The notes under the pieces were generated by a model that did not search any database, had not been told where the DNA came from, and worked only from the letters and a program-made list of their open reading frames with translations. Positions 1 through 6,352 of a stretch of DNA of 20,574 bases are shown here, piece after piece; the stretch's first letter is position 1, and every line of letters begins with the position of its first letter. This DNA comes from Bacilli bacterium (GTDB lineage Bacteria; Bacillota_I; Bacilli_A; RF39; UBA660): contig JAEEMF010000028.1 of assembly GCA_016283075.1 (NCBI GenBank), positions 1 through 20,574 on the forward strand. The letters run 5' to 3'. A program made the position numbers and the translations under genes.

Positions 1-630
1 ACTTATATTGACTCTCAGTATTCAAAAGATAGTAATGATAGATTAAGTGTTGGTACTAGGTATGAATGTGATCCAGGTGATGGAGTACCTAGAAGATTTT
101 TTATACTTGAAGTAAATGATATTTCAGTAGATTTACTTATGGAAAAAGATTTAGATAATACTGGTATATCTTGGTATAATGCCAAAAGATATTTTAGAGC
201 TGGAAATGGTTCTAACTTAGGCTGGGATAATGTTATTACAGTTAAACTTCCAGAAGTACAACAAATAGTTAATGCTACTGATAAAACAGGCTGGTATTAT
301 GATGCTGCTGATAATGTAAGCTGGTTTTGTTTTGGACTTAAAGATAAAACATCATGTGCTCAAGGAAGCTGGACTTATACAACAGAAGCAGGTAAAGCGG
401 CAGTAGTTCCATATAGATGGCTATTTAATTATCTAAAAGGTTGTACTCCATTTGGATGTGAATTTGATGTTTCTACAGGACAAATAGGTTATTGGACATC
501 TGATGCAATATTTAGAAATAATCAGTTTTGGTGTGTAGATAAATATGGAATGATAAATAACTGTACTACTGATTCTAATCGTTCTATTAGACCTGTTATT
601 ACTATATTAAAAACAAATCTATTTTATTAA
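1..630 (+). CDS. 3' part of a probable secreted/surface protein, function unknown
   Basis: The reading frame is open from base 1 to the TAA at 628-630, so this is the C-terminal 209 residues of a longer protein whose start lies outside the window. The ATG at 139 is internal: codons upstream of it continue the same style of protein (YECDPGDGV, then RRFFILEVND). The piece is rich in aromatic residues and Cys, with GYWTS followed by a C-terminal RPVITI. This resembles the end of the lectin-like/DUF6273-like modules seen in surface proteins of gut Firmicutes, but I cannot name the family with certainty. No membrane segment is visible in this part. Cysteines are plentiful (for example in FCFG, CAQG, CTPFGC, FWCV and NNC), which fits an extracytoplasmic, disulfide-bonded fold. 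No strong terminator follows. A similar phrase, EFDxSTG, occurs in the large surface protein at the other end of the window. Confidence 0.6.
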   Translation, partial: TYIDSQYSKDSNDRLSVGTRYECDPGDGVPRRFFILEVNDISVDLLMEKDLDNTGISWYNAKRYFRAGNGSNLGWDNVITVKLPEVQQIVNATDKTGWYYDAADNVSWFCFGLKDKTSCAQGSWTYTTEAGKAAVVPYRWLFNYLKGCTPFGCEFDVSTGQIGYWTSDAIFRNNQFWCVDKYGMINNCTTDSNRSIRPVITILKTNLFY

Positions 631-702
631 TACCTGGTGATATTATTAATTTAAACGGATATTATTGTTCTAGAATGCTTATTTTAGGAATAAAATAGAT
701 TA

Positions 703-731
703 TTGAATTTTTGACATATTTATATTATAAT
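703..731 (+). promoter_or_regulatory. Sigma-A-type promoter of gpsB-rnpB-rodZ-pgsA
   Basis: TTGAAT (703-708) and TATAAT (726-731) are separated by exactly 17 bases, and the start codon follows about 30 bases later. A TTGACA at 711-716 lies between them but is badly spaced for this -10. No other good promoter is visible before rnpB or the RodZ-like gene, so this one may serve the whole cluster. Confidence 0.7.
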
Positions 732-761
732 TAATTTAGGAATTTGAAAGGTGGTGTGCTA

Positions 762-1094
762 ATGTATCAAGATAAAATTATGTTATCAAGTAAAGAAATA
801 CTAGATAAAGAATTTAAAGTTGATACTAGAGGATATCGTCCACAAGAAGTAGATAAATATTTGGATGTAGTTATTAAAGATTATGATGAATTTAATAGAA
901 TAATATCCGATTTAGAAAAAGAAAAGCAAGAAGTAATAGAAGACAACATTAGATTAAAACAAGAAGTTAGAAGACTTAGAACTCAAATAGATGCTTTAAA
1001 AGAAAGTGCAACTATGCCAGGAAATTCTAACAATAATGCAGATCTTTTAAGAAGAGTATCAAATTTAGAAAAAATTATATATGGTAAAGAATAA
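762..1094 (+). CDS. gpsB: GpsB, DivIVA-like cell division/elongation coordinator
   Basis: A 110-residue protein with the N-terminal membrane-binding DivIVA/GpsB signature (LSSKEILDKEF near residues 8-18, then RGYRPQEVDKYLD). A coiled coil of charged heptads covers about residues 35-75, and a short Asn-rich linker leads to a C-terminal helical segment. GpsB is known in Firmicutes as an adaptor that brings penicillin-binding proteins and other wall-synthesis partners to the septum and side wall. The start chosen is the ATG at 762, seven bases after AGGTGG; an in-frame TTG at 744 lies upstream of that ribosome binding site and is unlikely. The gene sits directly before RNase P RNA, as in Bacillus, and its stop codon (1092-1094) overlaps the P1 helix of that RNA. 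Length and neighbours both fit the family. Confidence 0.93.
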   Translation: MYQDKIMLSSKEILDKEFKVDTRGYRPQEVDKYLDVVIKDYDEFNRIISDLEKEKQEVIEDNIRLKQEVRRLRTQIDALKESATMPGNSNNNADLLRRVSNLEKIIYGKE

Positions 1095-1446
1095 TATCAC
1101 GACAAACGCTATACTCTCGTAGTATAGAGGAAAGTCCATGCTCGCACAGTCTGTGATGACTGTAGTGTTTGTGCTAGGGGAAAAAATAACCCTAGGTAGC
1201 GTAAGCTAACGGCTCCGAAATAACCTAAGTCTTTGATATGGTTAAATTAGGTATAAAAGTGCCAAAGTGACGAAGAAACTAGAAATAGTGGAAGTGGAAC
1301 GAGGTAAACCCCGCAAGCGAGAAACCCAAATTTGGTAGGGGAGCTTAACTGGAGGAATCGAACGAAGGTTGGGATTGACTTAGTCAATAGATAGATGTTT
1401 GTCACTCGAAAGAGTACGGAACATGGCTTATGTGATATTTTTTTTA
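1093..1446 (+). ncRNA. rnpB: RNase P RNA (bacterial type B)
   Basis: The catalytic RNA of RNase P, which removes 5' leaders from tRNA precursors. Conserved core sequences are present in order: GAGGAAAGTCCATGCTCGCAC near 1127-1147, the GGTAGGGGAGC segment near 1334-1344, ATAGATAGATG near 1386-1396, and the 3' core GAGTACGGAACATGGCTTA near 1412-1430. The outer helix P1 is formed by AATATCAC (1093-1100) and GTGATATT (1432-1439). Eight T residues follow at 1438-1445, so P1 itself probably doubles as the terminator stem. The 5' end overlaps the gpsB stop codon, and the RNA is probably processed from the gpsB transcript because no clear promoter of its own is seen. The position between gpsB and a cell-envelope cluster matches Bacillus. 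Exact mature ends are inferred from P1 pairing. Confidence 0.95.
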
Positions 1447-1469
1447 TTCTAATTAGATAGGAGTGTGCC

Positions 1470-1943
1470 ATGAAAGAAATAGGTGAAAAACTTAAAGAAA
1501 CTCGCGAAAGTATTGGCATATCAATTGAAGAAGCAGCAGAAGATTTAAAAATAAAACCTTCTCAAATTGAAGAAGTTGAAGAAGGTAATATTAAAGTTTT
1601 TAAAGATGTATTTTCTCTAAAATATTTTGTAAGAGATTATGCAAAATATTTAGGATTAGATTATAATGATATGGTCGATGAATTTAATGAATATTTATTT
1701 GACTATACATCTAGATTATCACTTGATGATATAAAGAAAGCACAAAAAGAAGATGAAAAGGATAAAGAGGAACCAAAAATTATCTCTCCTTATACTTTAG
1801 AAAAGAAAAGAAAAAAGATTATACCACCAGCTATTATATGGGTAATTATATTAATGATTCTTGGTATAGTAGCGTACTTTGTCGTTGATGCAGTAATTGA
1901 TGACAATAGAAACAACGTAGTAAATAATAGTGTTTTGGAGTAG
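1470..1943 (+). CDS. RodZ-like membrane protein (HTH + one TM), short form
   Basis: 157 residues with three parts. Residues 1-65 are a RodZ-type Xre/HTH_25 helix-turn-helix (GEKLKETRESIGISIEEAA, then LKIKPSQIEEVEEGN and the tail YFVRDYAKYLG). Residues 85-118 are a strongly charged cytoplasmic linker. Residues 119-142 form one hydrophobic membrane segment, and only about 15 residues lie beyond it. RodZ family proteins bind MreB inside the cell and help organise sidewall synthesis. The usual extracytoplasmic C-terminal domain is missing here. The ATG at 1470 follows TAGGAG with a six-base gap. Location directly before pgsA matches the Bacillus ymfM-pgsA order, and the stop codon lies 10 bases before the pgsA start, so the two are cotranscribed. 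No promoter is evident after the rnpB T-run, so expression may depend on read-through. Confidence 0.8.
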   Translation: MKEIGEKLKETRESIGISIEEAAEDLKIKPSQIEEVEEGNIKVFKDVFSLKYFVRDYAKYLGLDYNDMVDEFNEYLFDYTSRLSLDDIKKAQKEDEKDKEEPKIISPYTLEKKRKKIIPPAIIWVIILMILGIVAYFVVDAVIDDNRNNVVNNSVLE

Positions 1944-1953
1944 GAGAAGAAAT

Positions 1954-2562
1954 ATGAGAATGAATTTGCCAAATAAAATAACAATTGCAAGAATTCTTTT
2001 AACTATTTTAATAATAGTATTACTATTATTCCCATTTGAAAAAGTAGGAATAAGTATTAATCCACTTTTTATAAATGAATCACTAGTAGTAGAAGTAAAA
2101 TATTTAATTGCAGGAGTTTTATTTATAATTGCATCACTTACAGATTTCTTAGATGGTCATATTGCTAGAAAACGTAATCTAGTTACTGACTTTGGAAAAA
2201 TGACTGATGCTATTGCAGATAAAATGCTTGTTAATTCAGTTTTAATTATTTTAGCTTCACAGGGATTTATTAGTGCAGTTATTCCTGTAATAATTGTTAC
2301 TAGAGATACAGTAGTAGACGTAATTAAAATGATCGCAGGTAATAAAGGAAAAGTAGTTGCTGCTATTAAAAGTGGAAAAATTAAAACTGCTTGTATGATG
2401 ACAGGTATTACACTTACTTTATTTTATAACTTACCATTTGAACTAATTGGACATGGTATTGATATAGCAGGTGTATTACTATTAGTTGCAACAGTATTAT
2501 CTGTTTATTCAGGAATTCAATATTATAGTTTAAATAAAAATATATTATTTAGTGAAAAATAA
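1954..2562 (+). CDS. pgsA: CDP-diacylglycerol-glycerol-3-phosphate phosphatidyltransferase
   Basis: 202 residues, a polytopic membrane enzyme of the CDP-alcohol phosphotransferase family. It joins glycerol-3-phosphate to CDP-diacylglycerol to make phosphatidylglycerol phosphate, the precursor of phosphatidylglycerol. The complete family motif D-x2-DG-x2-AR-x8-G-x3-D-x3-D is present at residues 64-89 (DFLDGHIAR, then GKMTDAIAD), with all catalytic Asp residues intact. The N-terminus MRMNLPNKITIARI is typical of PgsA. The ATG at 1954, seven bases after AGGAG, is chosen over a GTG at 1930 that would overlap the upstream gene. It follows the RodZ-like gene as in Bacillus. The usual next gene, cinA, is absent and recA comes directly after the terminator. 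Confidence 0.93.
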   Translation: MRMNLPNKITIARILLTILIIVLLLFPFEKVGISINPLFINESLVVEVKYLIAGVLFIIASLTDFLDGHIARKRNLVTDFGKMTDAIADKMLVNSVLIILASQGFISAVIPVIIVTRDTVVDVIKMIAGNKGKVVAAIKSGKIKTACMMTGITLTLFYNLPFELIGHGIDIAGVLLLVATVLSVYSGIQYYSLNKNILFSEK

Positions 2563-2584
2563 TGCTTTAAGCGTTATTTTTTTC
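2558..2584 (+). terminator. Rho-independent terminator of the gpsB-pgsA unit
   Basis: AATAATGC (2558-2565) pairs with GCGTTATT (2571-2578) with one G-U pair. The loop is TTTAA, and the T-run reaches 2583. The pgsA stop codon lies inside the left arm. Confidence 0.85.
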
Positions 2585-2644
2585 TTATAAAAAAAGGAAA
2601 TAAGGTACTAAATGTTGTATATATTAATAGATAGGAATATAAAA

Positions 2645-2658
2645 TGAACAAATGTTCG
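2645..2658 (+). promoter_or_regulatory. LexA (SOS/Cheo) operator upstream of recA
   Basis: TGAACAAATGTTCG matches the Gram-positive LexA box CGAACATATGTTCG at all but the first base and one central base. The GAAC-N4-GTTC half sites are a perfect dyad. It sits 9 bases upstream of the recA -35 element. LexA itself is not in the window. This implies damage-inducible recA, as in Bacillus. Confidence 0.85.
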
Positions 2659-2667
2659 TAAAAAGTA

Positions 2668-2696
2668 TTGACTTATCTAAATGGGTGTTGTAGAAT
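2668..2696 (+). promoter_or_regulatory. recA promoter
   Basis: TTGACT (2668-2673), a 17-base spacer and TAGAAT (2691-2696) lie just downstream of the LexA box and 27 bases before the start codon. Spacing and hexamers are close to the sigma-A consensus. Confidence 0.8.
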
Positions 2697-2722
2697 GAGT
2701 ATAGATGGTAGGAGGAAACAAG

Positions 2723-3727
2723 ATGGCAAAAGTAACAAGCAACGATGCTAATTTAGATGCAGTACTAGCCGATATTGAAAAACAATTTGGTAAAGGTGCT
2801 GTAATGAAATTAGGTGATAATACTCATCAAAAAATAGACACAATATCAAGTGGTTCGCTTTCACTAGATATAGCACTTGGAATAGGAGGATATCCTAAAG
2901 GAAGAATTATTGAAATATATGGTCCCGAATCAAGTGGTAAAACTACATTTGCACTTCATGCAATCGCTGAAGCACAAAAAAATGGTGGAAGAGCTGCCTT
3001 TATTGATGCAGAACATGCTTTAGATCCAGCATATGCTGCTAAGATTGGTGTAAATATTGACGAATTATTATTATCTCAACCTGATAATGGAGAACAAGCT
3101 TTAGAAATATGTGAAGCACTTGTTAAAAGTGGTGCAATTAGCATTATTGTAATTGACTCAGTTGCAGCATTAGTACCACAAGCTGAAATTGAAGGAGAAA
3201 TGGGAGATTCTCATGTTGGTCTTCAAGCAAGATTAATGAGTCAAGCATTAAGAAAATTATCTGGAGTTATTAGTAAAACAAATACTATAGCTATATTTAT
3301 TAATCAATTACGTGAAAAAGTAGGTGTTATGTTTGGTAATCCTGAAGTAACACCAGGAGGTAGAGCTCTTAAATTCTATTCTTCTATTAGACTTGATATA
3401 AGAAAAGCTGAACAAATTAAATTAGGTGCAGATGTTATAGGAAGTAAGACAAATGTTAAAGTTGTTAAAAATAAAATGGCACCTCCATTTAAAAATTGTA
3501 CAGTAGATATTATGTATGGTACTGGTGTATCTGTTGAAGGAGAAATAGTTGATTTAGCTTCAGATGCAGGTATTATTGAAAAATCAGGTGCATGGTATTC
3601 TTATAATGGTGAGAAAATTGGTCAAGGTAAAGAAAATGTTAAAGAATTACTTAAGACTGATGCAAAATTAAAAGATGAACTTTACAAGAAAGTAAGAGCA
3701 CATTATCAAATAGATGATAAAAAATAA
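2723..3727 (+). CDS. recA: RecA recombinase
   Basis: 334 residues. RecA forms ATP-dependent filaments on single-stranded DNA, drives strand exchange in repair, and triggers LexA self-cleavage. Walker A GPESSGKT is at residues 67-74. The FIDAEHALD segment, Walker B region (IIVIDSVAALVP), DNA-binding loops (MGDSHVGLQARLMSQALR and LREKVGVMFGNPE) and the KNKMAPPF motif are all present. The C-terminus is short and acidic/basic mixed (HYQIDDKK). The ATG at 2723 is seven bases after AGGAGG; an upstream in-frame ATG at 2705 precedes that ribosome binding site and is rejected. recA is a single-gene unit between its own LexA-controlled promoter and a terminator. In Bacillus it follows pgsA-cinA, so the order is kept with cinA lost. 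Confidence 0.98.
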   Translation: MAKVTSNDANLDAVLADIEKQFGKGAVMKLGDNTHQKIDTISSGSLSLDIALGIGGYPKGRIIEIYGPESSGKTTFALHAIAEAQKNGGRAAFIDAEHALDPAYAAKIGVNIDELLLSQPDNGEQALEICEALVKSGAISIIVIDSVAALVPQAEIEGEMGDSHVGLQARLMSQALRKLSGVISKTNTIAIFINQLREKVGVMFGNPEVTPGGRALKFYSSIRLDIRKAEQIKLGADVIGSKTNVKVVKNKMAPPFKNCTVDIMYGTGVSVEGEIVDLASDAGIIEKSGAWYSYNGEKIGQGKENVKELLKTDAKLKDELYKKVRAHYQIDDKK

Positions 3728-3752
3728 AAAATATGCAAATGCATATTTTTTT
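3727..3752 (+). terminator. recA terminator
   Basis: AAATATGC (3729-3736) pairs with GCATATTT (3741-3748), with loop AAAT and a T-run to 3752. The stem begins right after the recA stop codon. Confidence 0.85.
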
Positions 3753-3753
3753 G

Positions 3754-3762
3754 TGATAAAAT
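3754..3762 (+). promoter_or_regulatory. Possible extended -10 promoter of the TM2 gene
   Basis: TGATAAAAT fits an extended -10 (TG-n-TAAAAT) and lies 20 bases before the start codon, directly after the recA terminator. No convincing -35 is seen; the -35 position falls inside the terminator stem. Confidence 0.45.
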
Positions 3763-3782
3763 ATTAATAGGAGATAATGATT

Positions 3783-4142
3783 ATGGATAGATATTGTTCC
3801 AGTTGTGGAAAAGTAATAGATAGAGAAGATAAGTTTTGTCCATATTGCGGGGCGTCTACTGATCTACATGAAGTTCCACCAGTAAAAACAAAATCAAAAA
3901 ATAATAAAAAACCTGGTAAAAGCAGACCAGTTGCTGGATTAATGGGTGTACTCTTAGGAGCATTTGGAGTACATAATTTTTATCTTGGGTTTTATTTTAG
4001 AGGATTTATCCAATTATTCGTAACCATTATCACTTCTTTAAAGTTTGCTCCATTTATGTATATATGGGGTGTAACTGAAGGAATTCTTATTTTATCTGGA
4101 TCAATAAATAGTGATTCTAAAGGTAATCCACTAGTTGATTAG
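3783..4142 (+). CDS. Zinc-ribbon and TM2-domain membrane protein
   Basis: 119 residues. The N-terminus is a zinc ribbon with two CxxC knuckles (C5-x2-C8 and C19-x2-C22). A basic linker (about residues 34-46, KSKNNKKPGKSR) leads to a TM2 domain, residues 47-105: AGLMGVLLGAFGVHNFYLG, then a second membrane segment ending WGVTEGILIL. The TM2 family is widespread and its biochemical role is not established; the zinc ribbon plus TM2 arrangement is common in Firmicutes. The ATG at 3783 is preferred (nine bases after AGGAG) over the ATG at 3777, which would leave only three bases. It is a single-gene unit, flanked by the recA terminator and its own strong terminator, with no functional hint from neighbours. 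Confidence 0.85.
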   Translation: MDRYCSSCGKVIDREDKFCPYCGASTDLHEVPPVKTKSKNNKKPGKSRPVAGLMGVLLGAFGVHNFYLGFYFRGFIQLFVTIITSLKFAPFMYIWGVTEGILILSGSINSDSKGNPLVD

Positions 4143-4167
4143 AGAGTAGCATTTGCTACTCTTTTTC
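4143..4167 (+). terminator. Terminator of the TM2 gene
   Basis: AGAGTAGCA (4143-4151) pairs with TGCTACTCT (4154-4162) and five Ts follow. The stem starts right after the TAG stop codon. Confidence 0.9.
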
Positions 4168-4182
4168 TATGAAGTCTTTTTC

Positions 4183-4211
4183 TTGACATATTTATCTATT
4201 AACATTAAAAT
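4183..4211 (+). promoter_or_regulatory. RNase Y gene promoter
   Basis: TTGACA (4183-4188), 17 bases, TAAAAT (4206-4211): a near-perfect sigma-A promoter. A leader of about 48 bases separates the expected start site from the ATG. Confidence 0.85.
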
Positions 4212-4218
4212 AGAAATA

Positions 4219-4241
4219 GATAAGGTATATTATGCCTTGTC
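4219..4241 (+). promoter_or_regulatory. Small hairpin at the 5' end of the rny leader
   Basis: GATAAGG (4219-4225) can pair with CCTTGTC (4235-4241), seven pairs with one G-U and a nine-base loop. The expected transcription start (about 4218) would put this hairpin at the extreme 5' end of the mRNA. A stabilising or regulatory role is inference only. Confidence 0.35.
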
Positions 4242-4265
4242 ATGAAACAAAAGATGGAGGATTTT

Positions 4266-5819
4266 ATGGAAAAAATAGCAATCTCCATTTTACTTGTTTT
4301 GGTAGGAATTTTTTTAGGAATAATAGGTTATATTATTGTTAATTATATTAGAGGAAAAAGAGCTAATCAAGAAGCTGAAAAAACACTTGAAAAAGCTCGT
4401 AAAGAAGCAGAAAAAGTCAAAAGAGATTATATACTTGAGGCTAAAGAAGAAGCTCAAAAGATTAAAATAGATACTGATAAAGAAGTAAAAGAAAAGAAAT
4501 CAGAATTAAAAGAAGCAGAAGAAAGATTAATAACACGTGAAAATAATATGGATCGTAGGGATCAAACTCTGCAAAATCGTGAGCAAATGCTTGAAGAAAA
4601 AGAGAATAATATAATTAATAAGCAAAGAGATTTAGAACGCGAACAAGAAAAAGTGGAAGAGATCAAAAAAGAACAAATTGATTTACTTGAAAAAATTTCA
4701 GGTTATTCAAAAGAAGAAGCAAAAAAACTTGTTATGAAACGTGTTGAAGAAATGATGAGTTTAGAAGTTGCATCTTACATTAAAGACAAAGAAAGTGAAG
4801 CTAAACTTGAAGCAGATAAAAAAGCTAAAAGTTTACTTGTTGCATCAATGCAAAAATATGCAGCTGACGTGGCAAACGAACAAACTGTTACAGTTGTAGG
4901 TCTTCCAAATGATGATATGAAAGGTCGTATTATTGGTCGTGAAGGACGTAATATTAGAACAATTGAATCAGTTACAGGTGTAGATTTAATAATTGATGAT
5001 ACACCAGAAGCACTTGTAGTATCTAGCTTTGATCCATTAAGAAGAGAAATCGCTAGAATTACAATTGAAACACTAGTTAAAGATGGAAGAATTCATCCAG
5101 CTAGAATCGAAGAAGTTTATGATAAAACAGTAAAAGAAATGCATAATAAAATTATCGAAATGGGTAATGATGCATTATTTAAATTAGGTATTACTAAAGT
5201 AGATCCTGAATTAATAGAATTACTTGGTAAACTTCATTTTAGAACAAGTTATGGTCAAAACGTTTTACAACATTCTATTGAAGTTGCAGAACTTACTGGT
5301 ATTATGGCTGCAGAACTAGGTGAAAATGTTAACTTAGCTAAAAGAGCAGGTTTATTCCATGATATTGGAAAATCAATCGACCATGAAGTTGAAGGTTCAC
5401 ATGTTGATTTAGGTAGTGAACTTGCACATAAATATAAAGAAAATGATGTAGTAATTAATGCTATTGAATCACATCATGGTAATAAAGAAGCAACAAGTGT
5501 TATTTCTGAGTTAGTTGCTATCGCTGATGCTTTATCAGCAAGCCGTCCAGGTGCAAGAAATGATTCACTTGAAAACTATGTTAAGAGATTACAAGATCTA
5601 GAAGCAATTGGAAATGAAATGAAAGGTGTTCAAAGTACATATGCTATTCAAGCTGGTAGAGAACTTAGAGTTATCGTTAAACCAGAAGAAATTGATGATT
5701 TAGGAAGCTACAAAGTTGCAAGAGATATTAAAGAAAAGATTGAATCTGAACTTCAATATCCTGGTACTATTAAAGTAGTAGTAATTAGAGAAACAAGAGC
5801 TACTGAAGAAGCTAAATAA
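4266..5819 (+). CDS. rny: Ribonuclease Y
   Basis: 517 residues, close to the Bacillus protein (520). RNase Y is the membrane-bound endonuclease that starts decay and processing of many mRNAs in Firmicutes. A single N-terminal membrane helix (residues 4-27) is followed by a long charged coiled coil (about 30-180), a KH RNA-binding domain (GRIIGREGRNIR near 220-231) and an HD metal-dependent phosphohydrolase domain with the catalytic pair in GLFHDIGK (H365, D366). The ATG at 4266 is five bases after TGGAGG; the ATG at 4242 would add eight charged residues before the membrane helix and overlaps the leader hairpin. The gene is a single unit. Position downstream of recA matches the Bacillus recA-pbpX-rny neighbourhood with pbpX missing. 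Confidence 0.97.
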   Translation: MEKIAISILLVLVGIFLGIIGYIIVNYIRGKRANQEAEKTLEKARKEAEKVKRDYILEAKEEAQKIKIDTDKEVKEKKSELKEAEERLITRENNMDRRDQTLQNREQMLEEKENNIINKQRDLEREQEKVEEIKKEQIDLLEKISGYSKEEAKKLVMKRVEEMMSLEVASYIKDKESEAKLEADKKAKSLLVASMQKYAADVANEQTVTVVGLPNDDMKGRIIGREGRNIRTIESVTGVDLIIDDTPEALVVSSFDPLRREIARITIETLVKDGRIHPARIEEVYDKTVKEMHNKIIEMGNDALFKLGITKVDPELIELLGKLHFRTSYGQNVLQHSIEVAELTGIMAAELGENVNLAKRAGLFHDIGKSIDHEVEGSHVDLGSELAHKYKENDVVINAIESHHGNKEATSVISELVAIADALSASRPGARNDSLENYVKRLQDLEAIGNEMKGVQSTYAIQAGRELRVIVKPEEIDDLGSYKVARDIKEKIESELQYPGTIKVVVIRETRATEEAK

Positions 5820-5835
5820 TTTAGCTTCTTTTTTC
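5806..5835 (+). terminator. rny terminator enclosing the stop codon
   Basis: AAGAAGCTAAA (5806-5816) pairs with TTTAGCTTCTT (5820-5830), 11 perfect pairs. The three-base loop is exactly the TAA stop codon, and a T-run follows. Confidence 0.9.
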
Positions 5836-5843
5836 TTTCTCAA

Positions 5844-5872
5844 TTGACTACATATATAAAAAATGATACTAT
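5844..5872 (+). promoter_or_regulatory. Promoter of the 143-residue membrane protein gene
   Basis: TTGACT (5844-5849), 17 bases, TACTAT (5867-5872), with TGA directly before the -10 giving an extended -10. A TATAAT at 5873-5878 is too far from the -35 and too close to the start. Confidence 0.65.
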
Positions 5873-5889
5873 TATAATAGGTGATAGGA

Positions 5890-6321
5890 ATGTTTGGTAG
5901 AAGAAAAAAAGAAAAATTATATTCAAGAAAAACAGTAATAGCTATAGAAGTAATTATTGCTGTATTAGCTATATTAATTGGATTAGGAATTAAGTATTTA
6001 ATAACTAATCAAGCTACAAATGATATTAATTTATCAGATCAAACAGTAAATAATATTACATTCTCAGGATTTACAATTAATTTTGAAAAAGATGGTTCAA
6101 GTAAAATAAATGTTAGTTTAATTAACTATACAAAAGAAGAAGTTGTGGTTAATTCAGTAACAATGAAGTTATATGCTAAAGATAATACTCAAATAGCAGC
6201 AATAACATATGAACAAGATGAAGATAATAATAAGATTGGACCAAATCAAGAAGTAGAAATAGAAAGTTCAACATCAGCAGATTTATCTGGTGTAACTTTT
6301 GTAGAATATGAAATAAAATAA
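5890..6321 (+). CDS. Membrane-anchored extracytoplasmic protein, function unknown
   Basis: 143 residues. A basic start (MFGRRKKEKLYSRK) precedes one hydrophobic segment (about residues 15-38), so the protein is likely N-in, with the rest outside the cell. The outer part (about 50-143) alternates short polar and hydrophobic stretches (FSGFTINF, SKINVSLINYT, VNSVTMKLYAKD, FVEYEIK) and looks like a small beta-sandwich similar in style to FxLYD/LEA14 domains. That resemblance is weak and no catalytic motif or Cys is present. The ATG at 5890 lies six bases after AGGTG; the GTG at 5881 is inside the ribosome binding site. Single-gene unit with its own promoter, convergent with the protease gene. 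I do not recognise the family. Confidence 0.7.
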   Translation: MFGRRKKEKLYSRKTVIAIEVIIAVLAILIGLGIKYLITNQATNDINLSDQTVNNITFSGFTINFEKDGSSKINVSLINYTKEEVVVNSVTMKLYAKDNTQIAAITYEQDEDNNKIGPNQEVEIESSTSADLSGVTFVEYEIK

Positions 6322-6352
6322 AAAAAGTACTTTCAAAAGTACTTTTTCTTTT
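6318..6352. terminator. Bidirectional terminator between convergent genes
   Basis: AAAAAGTAC (6322-6330) pairs with GTACTTTTT (6339-6347). The loop is TTTCAAAA, which can close further. T-runs occur on both strands, so it can end the 143-residue gene on the plus strand and the CPBP gene on the minus strand. Confidence 0.85.

Noticed and set aside
711..716. TTGACA as the -35 of the gpsB promoter
   Set aside because: It is only 9 bases from the TATAAT; the TTGAAT at 703-708 has the correct 17-base spacer.
744..761. Upstream TTG start for gpsB (and similar upstream starts for pgsA, recA, rny, nusA, infB, rbfA)
   Set aside because: Each precedes or lies within a good Shine-Dalgarno sequence that is correctly spaced from a downstream ATG, and the downstream start matches the family N-terminus.
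1247..1519. Minus-strand 90-codon ORF across RNase P RNA
   Set aside because: It lies over the conserved structured RNA and has no ribosome binding site or recognisable protein; it is a chance frame.
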